NCBI RefSeq assembly: GCF_003336755.1
Contig: NZ_QMDI01000002.1
Span: 620,001-684,000, forward strand
Length of the DNA stretch: 64,000 nt
From: Elioraea thermophila (ex Habib et al. 2022)
GTDB taxonomy: Bacteria > Pseudomonadota > Alphaproteobacteria > Acetobacterales > Acetobacteraceae
Direction: 5' to 3'
Part shown: in pieces, positions 18,299 to 26,916 of the stretch
How the letters are laid out: every line of letters begins with the position of its first letter
Numbering within the stretch: the first letter of the stretch is position 1
Translations under genes and position numbers: made by a program
The notes under the pieces: generated by a model
The model's database searches: none
What the model was told of the DNA's origin: nothing
Seen by the model: the letters and a program-made list of their open reading frames with translations, nothing else

Positions 18299-19129
18299 AT
18301 GCCCGACACCGTTCCCCGCACCGCCGCCAGCGCCCAGGACCAGTCGATCGGCCAGGCCGGTCCGGCCGCACCGCGCGCCGCGGCTGAGGCGCCCCTCCTC
18401 TCCGTGGTGGTGCCGGTGCGCAACGAGGGCCCCAACATCGCGCCCCTGATCGCCGAAATCCGTGCCGCCGTGGCCGGGCTTGGCCCCTACGAGATCGTCT
18501 ATGTCGATGACGGATCGACCGACGAGACGGCGGCCGAGTTGGCGCGCGCGGCCGCCGCTGGTGACGTGGTCCGGCGGCGCCATCGCGTCTCCTGCGGTCA
18601 GAGCGCGGCGATCATCACCGGGGTGAAGGCGGCCCGCGGCGCCTGGATCGCCACCCTCGACGGCGACGGCCAGAACGACCCCGCCGACATTCCACGCCTG
18701 TTCGCCCTCGCCCTGGCCGAGGCCGAACGCGACCCGGCCCCCGTCCTCATCGCGGGACATCGCGTCAACCGCAAGGACACGCGGCTCAAGCGCATCACCA
18801 GCCGGATCGCCAACACGGTGCGGGCGCGGCTGCTCGGTGACGCCACGCCGGACACCGGCTGCGGGTTGAAGGTCTTCCGCCGCGCCGACTTCCTCGACCT
18901 GCCGCGCTTCGACCACATGCACCGCTTTCTGCCGGCCCTCTTTCTGCGCGCCGGGGGGCGCGTGCTGAGCGTGCCGGTGAACCACCGCCCGCGGGTGCGC
19001 GGACGCTCCAACTACGGTGTGTTCGACCGCGCTTCGGTCGCGCTCTTCGACCTGATCGGCGTGATGTGGTTGAAGCGACGAGGCAAGCGGCCCGAGATCG
19101 AAATCCTGCCGGGGCCGGATCAGGCGTGA
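18299..19129 (+). CDS. Family 2 glycosyltransferase (polyprenyl-phosphate sugar transferase-like)
   Basis: 276 residues. The GT-A fold motifs are 'LSVVVPVRNEGPNIAPLIAEI', 'IVYVDDGSTDETAAEL', 'ATLDGDGQNDPADIPRLF' (DxD equivalent) and 'DTGCGLKVFRRADFLDL'. The C-terminal 'NHRPRVRGRSNYGVFDR' resembles dolichol-phosphate mannosyltransferase-like enzymes. Unlike ArnC/GtrB it has no obvious C-terminal TM pair. The stop overlaps the start of the VTT-domain membrane protein, suggesting a shared role at the envelope. The sugar donor cannot be told from sequence. Confidence 0.82.
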   Translation: MPDTVPRTAASAQDQSIGQAGPAAPRAAAEAPLLSVVVPVRNEGPNIAPLIAEIRAAVAGLGPYEIVYVDDGSTDETAAELARAAAAGDVVRRRHRVSCGQSAAIITGVKAARGAWIATLDGDGQNDPADIPRLFALALAEAERDPAPVLIAGHRVNRKDTRLKRITSRIANTVRARLLGDATPDTGCGLKVFRRADFLDLPRFDHMHRFLPALFLRAGGRVLSVPVNHRPRVRGRSNYGVFDRASVALFDLIGVMWLKRRGKRPEIEILPGPDQA

Positions 19130-19845
19130 AGGCGATCCTGCTGCGTCTGTGGAAGCCGGCCGCCCTGATGGCGGGGCTCGTGCTGGCGGGCGTACTCCTG
19201 CGCGAGGGTCAGGCGCAGGGGCTGCTCGAGCCGGGGGTGCTCGACCGCGTGCTCGGTCTGTGGGGGCTGCCGCGCGGGCTCACCTTCGTCGCTCTCGGCG
19301 CCGCTGCCTGCGCCGTCGGCGTGCCGCGTCAGGTGGTCGCCTTTGCCGGCGGCACCGCCTTCGGCGCGCTGGTCGGCGCCCAGCTTTCGCTCCTCGCCAT
19401 GCTGTTGGGGGCGGCGGCGAGTTTCTTCTACGCGAGAGCGATCGGGCGGGAGTGGGCGCGGCGACGGCTCAAAGGAGGCTTCGCCCGGCTCGACCGCTTC
19501 CTGGCCGAGAACCCCTTCACCGCCACCCTCACGCTCCGGCTCCTGCCGGTCGGCAACAACCTCGCGCTGAACCTGCTGGCCGGCCTGTCCGGCATCCCCG
19601 CGCTGCCGTTCTTCGCCGCTTCGGCGCTGGGTTACGTCCCGCAGACCGTGGTCTTTTCCCTATTGGGAAAAGGGGTTAGGGTCGACGGCGCAGTGCAGAT
19701 CGCGGTCGGGGTGGCGCTGTTCGCCGTCTCCGGCGCCCTTGGCCTCGTTCTGCTCCGCCGCCACCGCCAGGCGCGCATGGTCGCCGAAGCGGGGCCGGAG
19801 GGCATCCTTGCGCCCACGGCAGGGATGCCGACCTACCGCGGGTGA
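19126..19845 (+). CDS. TVP38/TMEM64 (VTT domain) membrane protein
   Basis: 239 residues with five or six hydrophobic segments. The VTT signature appears as 'QVVAFAGGTAFGALVGAQLSLLAMLLGAAASFFYARAIG' and 'FTATLTLRLLPVGNNLALNLLAGLSGIPALPFFAASALGYVPQT'. Family members (DedA/TVP38) are lipid-transport or scramblase-like membrane proteins; some act on polyprenyl or phospholipid carriers. The GTG start overlaps the stop of the preceding glycosyltransferase, whose predicted lipid-carrier substrate fits such a role by inference. Confidence 0.85.
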   Translation: MKAILLRLWKPAALMAGLVLAGVLLREGQAQGLLEPGVLDRVLGLWGLPRGLTFVALGAAACAVGVPRQVVAFAGGTAFGALVGAQLSLLAMLLGAAASFFYARAIGREWARRRLKGGFARLDRFLAENPFTATLTLRLLPVGNNLALNLLAGLSGIPALPFFAASALGYVPQTVVFSLLGKGVRVDGAVQIAVGVALFAVSGALGLVLLRRHRQARMVAEAGPEGILAPTAGMPTYRG

Positions 19846-19881
19846 GGCCCAGCTGGGGCCGTCGGACGAGGAGGTGCGTGC

Positions 19882-21072
19882 ATGCGGACGGACGTGGCGA
19901 TCGTCGGGGCGGGGCCTGCGGGGCTCTCGCTCGCCGCCTGTCTTGCCGGCAGCGGGCTCGGGATCGTGCTGGTCGAGCGGCAGCCCGAGACGGTGCTCGC
20001 CGACCCGCCCTTCGATGGGCGCGAGATCGCGCTCACTCACGCCTCGCAGGCGATGCTCGCCCGCCTCGGCGCGTGGGGACGACTGTCGGAGGCGGACATC
20101 GCGCCGATCGGCGAGGCGCGGGTGCTGAACGGTCACATGCCGCTCGCCCTTCGGCTGTCGCCGCCCGAGCGGGCCGGCGAGCCGCTGGGGTGGTTCGTGC
20201 CGAACCACGCCATCCGGCGCAGCCTGTTCGAGACGGTCGTCGCCCAGGGCGAGGCGCGGTTCCTGTGCGAGCGCAGCGCGGTCGGGCTCGAACTCGGCGG
20301 TCGCGAGGCGCGGCTCTCCCTCGATGACGGAAGCGCGATCGACGCCCGCTTGGTGGTCGCAGCCGACACGCGCTTCTCGATCTTGCGCGGGCTTGCCGGG
20401 ATCGCCGCCGACCGCCTCGACTTCGGCAAGACCATGATCGTCGCCCGCGTGGAGCACGACCGGCCGAACGGGCGGGTGGCCACCGAATGGTATGCGCACG
20501 GCTACACCATCGCCATGCTGCCGCTGCGCGATCACGTCTCCTCCGCCGTGCTCACCGTCTCACCGGCGGAAGCCGCGCGGCTGATGGCGCTGTCCGACGA
20601 GGCCTACGGAGCGGAGGTCACCCGGCGCTACGAGGGACGGCTCGGACGCATGCGGCTCGTCTCGACCCGCCACCCCTACCCGCTGGTCGCCGTCTACGCC
20701 CGCCGCTTCGTCGCCCGGCGCTTCGCGCTCGCGGGCGACGCCGCGGTCGGCATGCACCCGACCACGGCGCACGGTTACAACCTCGGCCTGTCCGGCGCCT
20801 GGACGCTGGCGGAATGCCTGCGCGAGGCGGCCTCGCGCGGCGCCGACCCCGGCGGGGCACGTCCTTTGCTCGCCTACGCGGCGGCGCATCGCCGGGCAAG
20901 CCTTCCCATGTATCACGCGACGAACGCGATCGCCCGGCTTTACACCGACGAACGGGCGCCGGCGTTCCTGGCGCGTGCGGCCGTGCTGGCGGCCGGCGCA
21001 GCGCTCGCGCCTGTCCGGCGCGCCATCGTCGCCCGGCTGATGGCGCGGCCGCCGGCTCTCGCCGCGGCGTGA
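19882..21072 (+). CDS. UbiH/UbiM-family FAD-dependent monooxygenase
   Basis: 396 residues. It has the Rossmann FAD-binding N-terminus 'VAIVGAGPAGLSLAACLAGSGLGIVLVER', 'FDGREIALTHASQAMLARLGAW' and the second FAD motif 'RFALAGDAAVGMHPTTAHGYNLGLSGAWTLAE'. These are the hallmarks of ubiquinone-ring hydroxylases. The 'GMHPTTAHGYNLG' variant differs from the classical 'HPIAGQGLNLG' of UbiH/UbiF and resembles the UbiM branch. The reaction is probably hydroxylation of a ubiquinone precursor, but position specificity cannot be assigned. A GAGGAGG ribosome-binding site precedes the ATG. Confidence 0.78.
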   Translation: MRTDVAIVGAGPAGLSLAACLAGSGLGIVLVERQPETVLADPPFDGREIALTHASQAMLARLGAWGRLSEADIAPIGEARVLNGHMPLALRLSPPERAGEPLGWFVPNHAIRRSLFETVVAQGEARFLCERSAVGLELGGREARLSLDDGSAIDARLVVAADTRFSILRGLAGIAADRLDFGKTMIVARVEHDRPNGRVATEWYAHGYTIAMLPLRDHVSSAVLTVSPAEAARLMALSDEAYGAEVTRRYEGRLGRMRLVSTRHPYPLVAVYARRFVARRFALAGDAAVGMHPTTAHGYNLGLSGAWTLAECLREAASRGADPGGARPLLAYAAAHRRASLPMYHATNAIARLYTDERAPAFLARAAVLAAGAALAPVRRAIVARLMARPPALAAA

Positions 21073-21182
21073 GCGGCCGGCCGGCGTGCACCCACCCATG
21101 CACGCCGCCCGCCCATCTCGCCTCACGAGCGCCCCGCGGCGGACAGCCGGGTTTACGGCACGAAGGCGGGCGACCAGTCGTC

Positions 21183-21452
21183 TCAGTGCAGCGTGAAGTG
21201 GCCGCCGGCGTAGCGCAATTCGGCGCCGCGGATCAGCCCCGCCGTCGCGACCGTCACCGAATGGAGCTTGCCCTCGATCTCGCGCTGCCAGAAGGCGAGG
21301 AAGCGGTTGAGCTCGGGGAAGTGGGGAGCGAGGTCCAGGTTCTGCCAGATGAAGGTCTGCAACAGCGAGGGATGGTCCGGCAGGTGGTAGAGGATCTTCG
21401 CGGTGGTCAGGCGATAGCCCAGAAGCTGCCGTTCGATCGCTGAGGTGGGCAT
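21183..21452 (-). CDS. Usg family protein
   Basis: An 89-residue protein matching the Usg family throughout: 'LGYRLTTAKILYHLPDHPSLLQTFIWQNLDLAPHFPELNRFLAFWQREIEGKLHSVTV'. The family is named from its place upstream of trp genes in alphaproteobacteria; its function is unknown. Here it stands alone, divergent from groESL, with no trp genes near. The ATG is preceded by a GGAGACGGAGA purine-rich ribosome-binding site. Confidence 0.85.
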   Translation of the reverse strand: MPTSAIERQLLGYRLTTAKILYHLPDHPSLLQTFIWQNLDLAPHFPELNRFLAFWQREIEGKLHSVTVATAGLIRGAELRYAGGHFTLH

Positions 21453-21607
21453 TCGTCGTTCGTCTCCGTCTCCGTCGTCTCTCCGTGTCGGGTGGCGTGT
21501 CCTCCGCGTCCTCGTGTCGGAACGATGACACGGGATTGCTGAACGACCAATAAAAATCGTGTGGAATCAGGATCTTGGCAGCAGCGGCGGGCGAGTGCTG
21601 CCGGGGG

Positions 21608-21636
21608 TTGACGGGATCGGGCGACTCCCCTAGATC
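21608..21636 (+). promoter_or_regulatory. groESL promoter
   Basis: The -35-like TTGACG (21608-21613) and -10-like TAGATC (21631-21636) are separated by exactly 17 bp, with CTCCCC just before the -10. The CIRCE operator starts 1 bp downstream, so HrcA would cover the transcription start. The C-rich run before the -10 recalls RpoH-type alphaproteobacterial groE promoters, so dual sigma-70/RpoH use is possible. Confidence 0.7.
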
Positions 21637-21637
21637 G

Positions 21638-21664
21638 CTGGCACTCGCGTGCGGGGAGTGCTAA
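21638..21664 (+). promoter_or_regulatory. CIRCE element (HrcA operator)
   Basis: CTGGCACTC-N9-GAGTGCTAA matches the CIRCE consensus TTAGCACTC-N9-GAGTGCTAA with only two mismatches in the left arm. It sits immediately downstream of the groESL -10 region. HrcA binding here represses groESL until unfolded protein titrates GroEL. hrcA itself is not in the window. Confidence 0.93.
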
Positions 21665-21736
21665 CAACTCCGGGGCCGCCCGGTCCCCTCCCCGGCGAGA
21701 TCGCAACCTCACGTTGGCAAGCCACGGAGACGATCG

Positions 21737-22051
21737 ATGAAGTTCCGTCCCCTGCACGATCGGGTGGTGGTGAAGCGCGTGTCGGCGGAGGAGAAGACCG
21801 CCGGCGGCATCATCATCCCCGACACCGCGAAGGAGAAGCCTCAGGAGGGCGAGGTGGTCGCGGTCGGCCCCGGCGCCCGCAACGAGAAGGGCGAGCTCGT
21901 GCCGCTCGAGGTGAAGGTCGGCGACCGCGTGCTGTTCGGCAAGTGGTCGGGCACCGAGGTGAAGATCGACGGCGAAGAGCTCCTGATCATGAAGGAGAGC
22001 GACATCATGGGCATCCTCGAGGATGCCAAGGCCGCGAAGAAGGCCGCCTGA
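21737..22051 (+). CDS. groES: Co-chaperonin GroES
   Basis: 104 residues. '[52 protein letters not shown]' is classical GroES, with the mobile loop at '[17 protein letters not shown]' that docks on GroEL. The 'ILEDAK' region is in its usual C-terminal place, followed by a short Lys/Ala tail. It heads the CIRCE-controlled operon; groEL begins 60 bp downstream. Confidence 0.98.
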   Translation: MKFRPLHDRVVVKRVSAEEKTAGGIIIPDTAKEKPQEGEVVAVGPGARNEKGELVPLEVKVGDRVLFGKWSGTEVKIDGEELLIMKESDIMGILEDAKAAKKAA

Positions 22052-22105
22052 GGTCGCCTCTCCGGCAACGCCGAGAACCACTCCTTAACGCAAACGAACG
22101 GGTAA

Positions 22106-23749
<1,644 letters not shown>

Positions 23750-23782
23750 TCGCCCACGACCGTTCGACCAAGTGCGATCTGC

Positions 23783-23811
23783 GGGGGCGCCTCTCGGGGC
23801 GCCCCCGTTTT
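23783..23811 (+). terminator. Rho-independent terminator of groESL
   Basis: A perfect 9-bp G/C stem GGGGGCGCC / GGCGCCCCC with a 6-nt loop is followed by GTTTT. It lies 34 bp after the groEL stop codon. Confidence 0.9.
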
Positions 23812-23997
23812 CGTGTGCGGGTTTCTCGCCTCTCCCGCTTGACCTCAAGGGCGGAACCTGCGCCTACTCCCTCCCGCAATCGCGTTTGGCTCGCCTTGGC
23901 TTCCCGCACGTCCGGGTTCGCTTGGCTGACGAGGACCCGGTTGTCGGCGTGGAGCATTTCCGCTTCACGTCAACGTGCAGAAGCGAAGGAGGCCATC

Positions 23998-24201
23998 ATG
24001 GCCACTGGTACCGTGAAGTGGTTCAACGCGACGAAGGGCTACGGCTTCATCGTCCCCGATGACGGCGGCAAGGACGTGTTCGTCCACATCACCGCCGTCC
24101 AGGCGGCAGGCTTGCGCGGCTTGAACGAGGGACAGAAGGTCAGCTTCGAGGTCTCGATGGAGCGCGGCAAGCCGGCCGCGGGAATGCTGCGCGCGATCTG
24201 A
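23998..24201 (+). CDS. Cold-shock domain protein (CspA family)
   Basis: 67 residues, a single cold-shock domain. RNP1-like 'KGYGFI' and RNP2-like 'DVFVHITAV' are present; the start '[30 protein letters not shown]' is typical. The ATG at 23998 has AAGGAGG 8 nt upstream and is clearly preferred over longer in-frame starts. It binds single-stranded RNA/DNA as an RNA chaperone. The roughly 190-bp gap upstream could hold a long leader, as cspA genes often have, but I see no convincing fold in it. Confidence 0.95.
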   Translation: MATGTVKWFNATKGYGFIVPDDGGKDVFVHITAVQAAGLRGLNEGQKVSFEVSMERGKPAAGMLRAI

Positions 24202-24224
24202 GCGCGCCTTCCCGCCACGACGAG

Positions 24225-24254
24225 GGGGCCGGCCCGCGAGGGTCGGCCCCTTTT
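24225..24254 (+). terminator. Rho-independent terminator of the cold-shock gene
   Basis: An 11-bp stem GGGGCCGGCCC / GGGTCGGCCCC (one G-T pair) with loop GCGA is followed by TTTT, 23 bp after the cold-shock gene stop. Confidence 0.92.
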
Positions 24255-24286
24255 CCTTCGCGTGGGCTTTCTGCCACACCGCGCGC

Positions 24287-25255
24287 ATGTTCGATCTCGA
24301 CGACCTCGAGTCCGCGCTCGCACTCATCCACCGTTTCGTTCCACCGACACCGCAATACGCTTGGCCGCTGCTGGCCGCGCGCGCGGGGTGCGAGGTCTGG
24401 CTCAAGCACGAGAACCACCTGCCCACGGGCGCATTCAAGGTACGCGGGGGCCTGGTCGCCCTCGCCCGTCTCGCCCGCGAACGGCCCGACCTCGCGGGCA
24501 TCATCAGTGCGACGCGCGGCAACCACGGCCAGTCGCTGGCCTTCGCCGGCGCGCGTTTCGGCATCCCGGTCACCATCGTTGTCCCGCACGGCAATGCGGT
24601 GGAGAAGAACCGGGCGATGCGCGCCTTCGGCGCTGAGCTGATCGAGGCCGGAGAGGATTTCGACGCCGCCCGTGCGGAAGCGGAACGGCTCGCTGCCGAA
24701 CGGAACCTGCTGTTCGTGCCGTCCTTCGCGTGCGACCTCGTGCTCGGCGTCGCGACCTACGCGCTCGAGTTCTTCCGTACCACGCCGGCGCTCGATGTCG
24801 TCTACGTGCCGATCGGTCTCGGCTCAGGTATCTGCGGGCTGATCCGCACGCGCGACCTGCTCGGCCTTGACACGGAGATCGTCGGCGTGCAGGCGGCGGG
24901 GGCCGATGCCTATGCACGCTCCTTCGCCGCCGGCCGAATCGTGACCACCGAGCGCGCCGACACGTTCGCCGACGGCATGGCCACCCGTATCCCCGATCCG
25001 GAGGCCTTCGCCATCATTCGCGCCGGCGCGGCGCGAATCGTCACCGTCACCGACGACGAGATCGCAGAAGCCATCCGTGCCCTGTGGACGGACACGCACA
25101 ACCTTGCTGAAGGTGCGGGCGCGGCGGCCTTCGCGGCTTTGATGCAGGAGCGGGCCAAGCTCTCGGGCAGGCGCGCCGGCGCGATCCTGTGCGGCGGCAA
25201 CATCGACCTTTCGGTGTTCCGCCACCGCGTGCTCGGCGCGCCGATGCCGGCATGA
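24287..25255 (+). CDS. PLP-dependent threonine dehydratase-like enzyme
   Basis: 322 residues, fold type II PLP enzyme. The PLP lysine is in 'HLPTGAFKVRGGLVAL' (Lys51); 'SATRGNHGQSLAFAGARFGIPVTIVVP' is the substrate/Asn loop; 'VPIGLGSGICGLIRTR' is the phosphate-binding Gly loop; 'ILCGGNID' closes the barrel. There is no C-terminal ACT/regulatory domain, so it is of the catabolic or serine/threonine dehydratase type (TdcB/EutB-like). EutB-type hydroxyectoine enzymes look alike, but no ectoine genes are nearby. It appears monocistronic, after the cspA terminator. Confidence 0.8.
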   Translation: MFDLDDLESALALIHRFVPPTPQYAWPLLAARAGCEVWLKHENHLPTGAFKVRGGLVALARLARERPDLAGIISATRGNHGQSLAFAGARFGIPVTIVVPHGNAVEKNRAMRAFGAELIEAGEDFDAARAEAERLAAERNLLFVPSFACDLVLGVATYALEFFRTTPALDVVYVPIGLGSGICGLIRTRDLLGLDTEIVGVQAAGADAYARSFAAGRIVTTERADTFADGMATRIPDPEAFAIIRAGAARIVTVTDDEIAEAIRALWTDTHNLAEGAGAAAFAALMQERAKLSGRRAGAILCGGNIDLSVFRHRVLGAPMPA

Positions 25256-25365
25256 CCCCGAGCCGGAGCCGCAGCAATCGGGGATTAACTTGATCGTGCG
25301 ACTGTTGCCGCGTAGCAACCATGCTGCTTCGTTGCGCTCGGACTTGACCAGGCAACCCCAACGTC

Positions 25366-26412
25366 ATGCCATCGTCCTCCAGCATCGCCGAAACGACCGG
25401 ATCCGCCGCCACCGCGTCCAAGACGCAGGTCGTTACCTTCGCTGCGCGCTGGCGGTGGTATCGGCGCAAGCTCGGGCTTCTGGCCGAGCGGACTTTTCCG
25501 CCGCTCGAGCGGCTCCGCGAACGGAGGCGCCTGATCGGGCACTACACGCGGGCGCACGGCAAACCGCCGCGGCTCGACCCGCCCGTCACCTTCAACGAGA
25601 AGATCATCGCGGCGAGCCTGACCGACCACCATCCGCTGCTGGCCCTCTGCTCCGACAAGATCGCGGTGCGCGACTACGTCGCGTCCCGGATCGGCGCGGA
25701 ATGGGTGCTGCCCCTCCTCGGCGCCTGGTGGCGGGCCGAGGACATCGACTGGGAGGCGCTGCCCGAGTCGTTCGTGCTCAAGCCCTCGCACAGTTCGGGC
25801 CAGATCCTGAAGGTCGAGGAGAAGGCGAGGCTCGATCGCGCTCGCGTCACCGCGACCCTTCGCGGCTGGCTCGCCCACGACTTCTACCGCCAGGGGCCGG
25901 GCGAGTGGCGCTACCGCGACATCCCGCCGCGCATTCTCGCCGAGCCGCTCCTGCCCAACGCCCCCGACGGCGGCTCGCCGCCGGATCATTCCGTGTTTGT
26001 GTTCAACGGCGAGCCGCGCTTCCTCAAGGTCGTCTGTGGTCGCCACGTGGGCGACACGAAACCGCGCGCCACGTGGTTCGATCTCGTGGCCCGCGAGCCC
26101 CTGCCGTTCCGGCACAACGGCCGCGAGCCGCTGACCGAGCGTATGCCCGCAGATTTCGACTGGGACGGCCTCGCGGCCCTCGCCCGACTTCTCAGCGCCG
26201 ATTTCGATGCGATGCGGGTGGATTTCCTCTGGGTCAACGGTCGCCACTGGTTCGGCGAACTCACCCCGACCGACAATGCCGGCACCGGGCTCTTCGACCC
26301 ACCGGAGCGGGACGAGATTGTTGGCCGTGCCTGGCCGCTGCGCGACGGCAAGGCTTACATCGTCCGCCCCGGCGTGCCGGCTCCACGCGGCTACCCTCCA
26401 CAGCGACCCTGA
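25366..26412 (+). CDS. ATP-grasp (TupA-like) polysaccharide-associated protein
   Basis: 348 residues. The region 'VTFNEKIIAASLTDHHPLLALCSDKIAVRDYVASRIGAEWVLPLLGAW' and 'ESFVLKPSHSSGQILKV' match the ATPgrasp_TupA family. 'RYRDIPPRILAEPLL', 'DHSVFVFNGEPRFLKVVCGRH' and 'MRVDFLWVNGRHWFGELTPTDNAG' supply the metal/ATP-binding E-x-N-like end (here ELTPTDNAG). TupA makes the teichuronopeptide of Bacillus; proteobacterial relatives are usually in envelope-polysaccharide loci and presumably ligate a carboxylate to an amine. No glycan cluster is adjacent, so the substrate is unknown. Confidence 0.75.
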   Translation: MPSSSSIAETTGSAATASKTQVVTFAARWRWYRRKLGLLAERTFPPLERLRERRRLIGHYTRAHGKPPRLDPPVTFNEKIIAASLTDHHPLLALCSDKIAVRDYVASRIGAEWVLPLLGAWWRAEDIDWEALPESFVLKPSHSSGQILKVEEKARLDRARVTATLRGWLAHDFYRQGPGEWRYRDIPPRILAEPLLPNAPDGGSPPDHSVFVFNGEPRFLKVVCGRHVGDTKPRATWFDLVAREPLPFRHNGREPLTERMPADFDWDGLAALARLLSADFDAMRVDFLWVNGRHWFGELTPTDNAGTGLFDPPERDEIVGRAWPLRDGKAYIVRPGVPAPRGYPPQRP

Positions 26413-26443
26413 GCCGACGCTCAAGTCGCCTCTTGGAACCGCA

Positions 26444-26884
26444 TCAAAGCCGCGCGTGCCGCGCCCGCGCGCCGCGTTCGATCGCCGCCGCCGCCAGCCG
26501 ATCGACCTCGAGACGATGGCGGATCAATTCAAGCACGCGGAGTTCCTCCTGCGCGGCTGCTCCGTCCGCCGCCGCCACCTCGACCGCGAAGGCATAAGCC
26601 GTCTCGCGCAGGCGCTTGGGCAGGGCGTCCGCGATCAGCGCGAGCGCCTTGTCCAGCCCGTCCTCTTCGTCGAGCACCGCCACACAACGGTTGGCGATCG
26701 CGCTGAGCCCCGACGTATCGAACCCCTCGAAGGCCGGCGCCTGGGTGACGATGCGGCCGATCGTCGTCAGTTCCCGATCCGTCATGTTGCGATCCGCCGC
26801 CGAAACGAGGACCATCGCGAACACCAGCGCCTCCGCCGGCGACAGCGGAACTCCCTCGACCATGCCCAAGCGCCCTCCGTCCAT
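26444..26884 (-). CDS. TerB-like tellurite-resistance/DjlA-family helical protein
   Basis: 146 residues. 'LSPAEALVFAMVLVSAADRNMTDRELTTIGRIVTQAPAF' and 'ETAYAFAVEVAAADGAAAQEELRVLELIRHRLEVD' are the two acidic helix-hairpin repeats of the TerB domain, each with the D-x-E metal-type motif. The domain is found in many stress proteins and its biochemical role is unclear. The ATG at 26884 lies 32 bp downstream of the DinG-like helicase gene on the same strand, so the two may be co-transcribed. Tellurite resistance itself is not implied. Confidence 0.75.
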   Translation of the reverse strand: MDGGRLGMVEGVPLSPAEALVFAMVLVSAADRNMTDRELTTIGRIVTQAPAFEGFDTSGLSAIANRCVAVLDEEDGLDKALALIADALPKRLRETAYAFAVEVAAADGAAAQEELRVLELIRHRLEVDRLAAAAIERGARARHARL

Positions 26885-26916
26885 GCGCCGGAGGTGAGCC
26901 CCGACTGCGCGCCGCG

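Noticed and set aside
23839..23869. TTGACCTCAAGG followed at 18-19 bp by CTACTC, resembling a MerR/SoxR-type promoter before the cold-shock gene
   Set aside because: Only one half of the SoxR dyad is present and the -10 is poor. It could be an ordinary weak promoter for the cold-shock gene, but I cannot support it.
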